Source of the DNA: Planctomycetaceae bacterium
GTDB taxonomy: Bacteria; Planctomycetota; Planctomycetia; Planctomycetales; Planctomycetaceae
DNA: 64,000 nucleotides
Direction: 5' to 3'
Assembly (NCBI GenBank): GCA_041398785.1
Contig: JAWKUA010000005.1
Location: forward strand, 62,001-126,000
The notes under the pieces are model-generated. The model was not told where the DNA came from. It did no database searches and saw only the letters and a list, made by a program, of their open reading frames with translations. Shown here one piece after another: positions 63,274 to 64,000 of the stretch. Position 1 is the stretch's first letter. Each line of letters opens with the position of its first letter. The position numbers and the translations under genes are program-made.

Positions 63274-64000
63274 TCACCGTTCTTCCGCCGGAAGCGAACA
63301 GACTTCCGAGGCATCGGGCGAATTCAACACACTGCGGCTGAATGCCGGATGCCCGGAATCGCCCCCGGCGATGATCCATGCCAGCAGATCAAGCACTTCG
63401 TCGCGAGTCAGCGTGTCCAGCAGCCCTTCCGGCATGACGGAAATCATCGACTCACTGCGTTCGTCGATGTCGGCCTTCAGAATGTCGACAACATGTTTCG
63501 TCTGATCCAGCGGGCTGTGCGCGAGCCGGATGTGATCGTCGGTTTCTTCGACGACAATTCCGCCGTGCAGTCGCCCGTCGCCGGTGACGATGATCTGAGT
63601 CCGATACTTCGGTTCGATCTCATTCGACGGCTGCAGAATCGCCCGCAACAGATCCTTCGGTGAAATCGTTCCGGCAGCGAGTTTCTCGCCGACGATCGTG
63701 AGGTCCGGGCCAACGTCGCCGCCCTGACCCTTCATCCGGTGGCACTGCAGGCAGGAAAGTTCTTTGAACAGCGAATTCCCGCGAACGAACACGCGGCCTT
63801 CGTTCAGGTTGGCGAGTGCCGGTTCGAGTTCCTCCAGCTTCCACTTGCGAACGAACTGCCGCTGAGGCATCTCGCCGGCCTCAACTTCGCCTGCCGGGTT
63901 CGACTGATCGAACGGGATGTCGCTGACGTCGGCCACCACGTGCAGCGTTCCCCACATCGTTCGCCAGTGTCCGGGGAACGTGCACACGAACTGCAGATCG
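63274..64000 (-). CDS. C-terminal part of a cupredoxin-cytochrome c fusion protein (runs off the window)
   Basis: The visible 241 residues begin within a plastocyanin/azurin-like copper domain: FVCTFPGHWRTMWGTLHV supplies the Cys, His and Met copper ligands. After a short linker, a c-type cytochrome follows with heme site CLQCH and the nearby GDVGPDLTIVGEKL, then a domain with RAILQPSNEIEPKYRTQIIV and a terminal DEVLDLLAWIIAGG. This is typical of planctomycete PVC-type heme proteins. It probably shuttles electrons or oxidises a sugar in the periplasm. The N-terminal part, including any sugar-binding or propeller domain, lies beyond base 64000. Confidence 0.85.
   Translation of the reverse strand, partial: DLQFVCTFPGHWRTMWGTLHVVADVSDIPFDQSNPAGEVEAGEMPQRQFVRKWKLEELEPALANLNEGRVFVRGNSLFKELSCLQCHRMKGQGGDVGPDLTIVGEKLAAGTISPKDLLRAILQPSNEIEPKYRTQIIVTGDGRLHGGIVVEETDDHIRLAHSPLDQTKHVVDILKADIDERSESMISVMPEGLLDTLTRDEVLDLLAWIIAGGDSGHPAFSRSVLNSPDASEVCSLPAEER

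Noticed and set aside
1..64000. tRNA, rRNA, CRISPR array, IS element or prophage
   Set aside because: No T-loop signature with cloverleaf, no regularly spaced direct repeats, and no transposase, integrase or phage structural gene was found by reading both strands.

Overview
The window looks like chromosome from a planctomycete (Planctomycetota, probably Planctomycetales). Several lineage habits are visible in the sequence: a planctomycete-type ECF sigma factor overlapping the start of a likely Ser/Thr kinase; a pilin-like DUF1559 protein; an LEPR-XLL-like N-terminal signature on a giant secreted protein; Tat signals on enzymes that are normally cytosolic; a copper-domain/cytochrome c fusion; small lipoproteins ending in HGG; and many conserved proteins of unknown function. 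Base composition is GC-rich. I see no tRNA, rRNA, CRISPR array, transposase or phage gene.

Layout. 0-8 kb: kinase fragment, ECF sigma factor, then an unstable accessory stretch. That stretch holds a beta-lactamase-fold protein with a long repeat tail that is badly broken in its catalytic part, a small secreted protein with an apparent pair of compensating frame changes, and a 2-kb decayed gene. 8-14.6 kb: minus-strand secreted proteins (tandem thioredoxin lipoprotein, DUF3500-like, polysaccharide deacetylase, isochorismatase-like hydrolase), then ribD, split by a frameshift, and a small plus-strand gene. 14.8-19.1 kb: an apparent sugar-acid operon (Tat-exported galactonate-dehydratase-like enzyme, fused TctC-TctB, TctA). 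19.5-25.9 kb: a hypothetical protein, trkA, a translationally coupled hypothetical pair, and a sugar or steroid epimerase-like protein. 26-32.6 kb: epmB diverging from efp, then miaB and an M3 oligopeptidase. 32.7-43.2 kb: BON-domain protein with an intrinsic terminator, GH57 glucanotransferase/amylase with a D-2-hydroxyacid dehydrogenase, outer-membrane barrel, SpoIIAA-like protein, a second beta-lactamase-like protein with an in-frame TGA, a small lipoprotein, and HU.

43.9-54 kb is the most striking intact block: six plus-strand genes, the last five linked by 1-4-nt stop/start overlaps. They encode two ABC ATPases, two unlike ABC-2-type permeases (one with a ~410-residue extracytoplasmic insertion), an anchored helical protein and a ~800-residue membrane protein. 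This suggests one large envelope export or remodelling machine, distantly reminiscent of Gld-type ABC systems. It is the best candidate here for an undescribed system.

54-64 kb: moaE-moaA, a DUF1559 protein, a class II DAHP synthase flanked by two inverted copies of an 83-nt palindromic repeat, a KaiC-like ATPase, hemE-hemY (GTGA overlap), and the end of a cupredoxin-cytochrome c protein. At least four kinds of intergenic palindromic repeat are present. Frame-disrupting lesions concentrate in 1.7-8.0 kb. Outside it I saw only the ribD frameshift and one in-frame TGA, so that stretch is either a decaying accessory region or poorly polished sequence.
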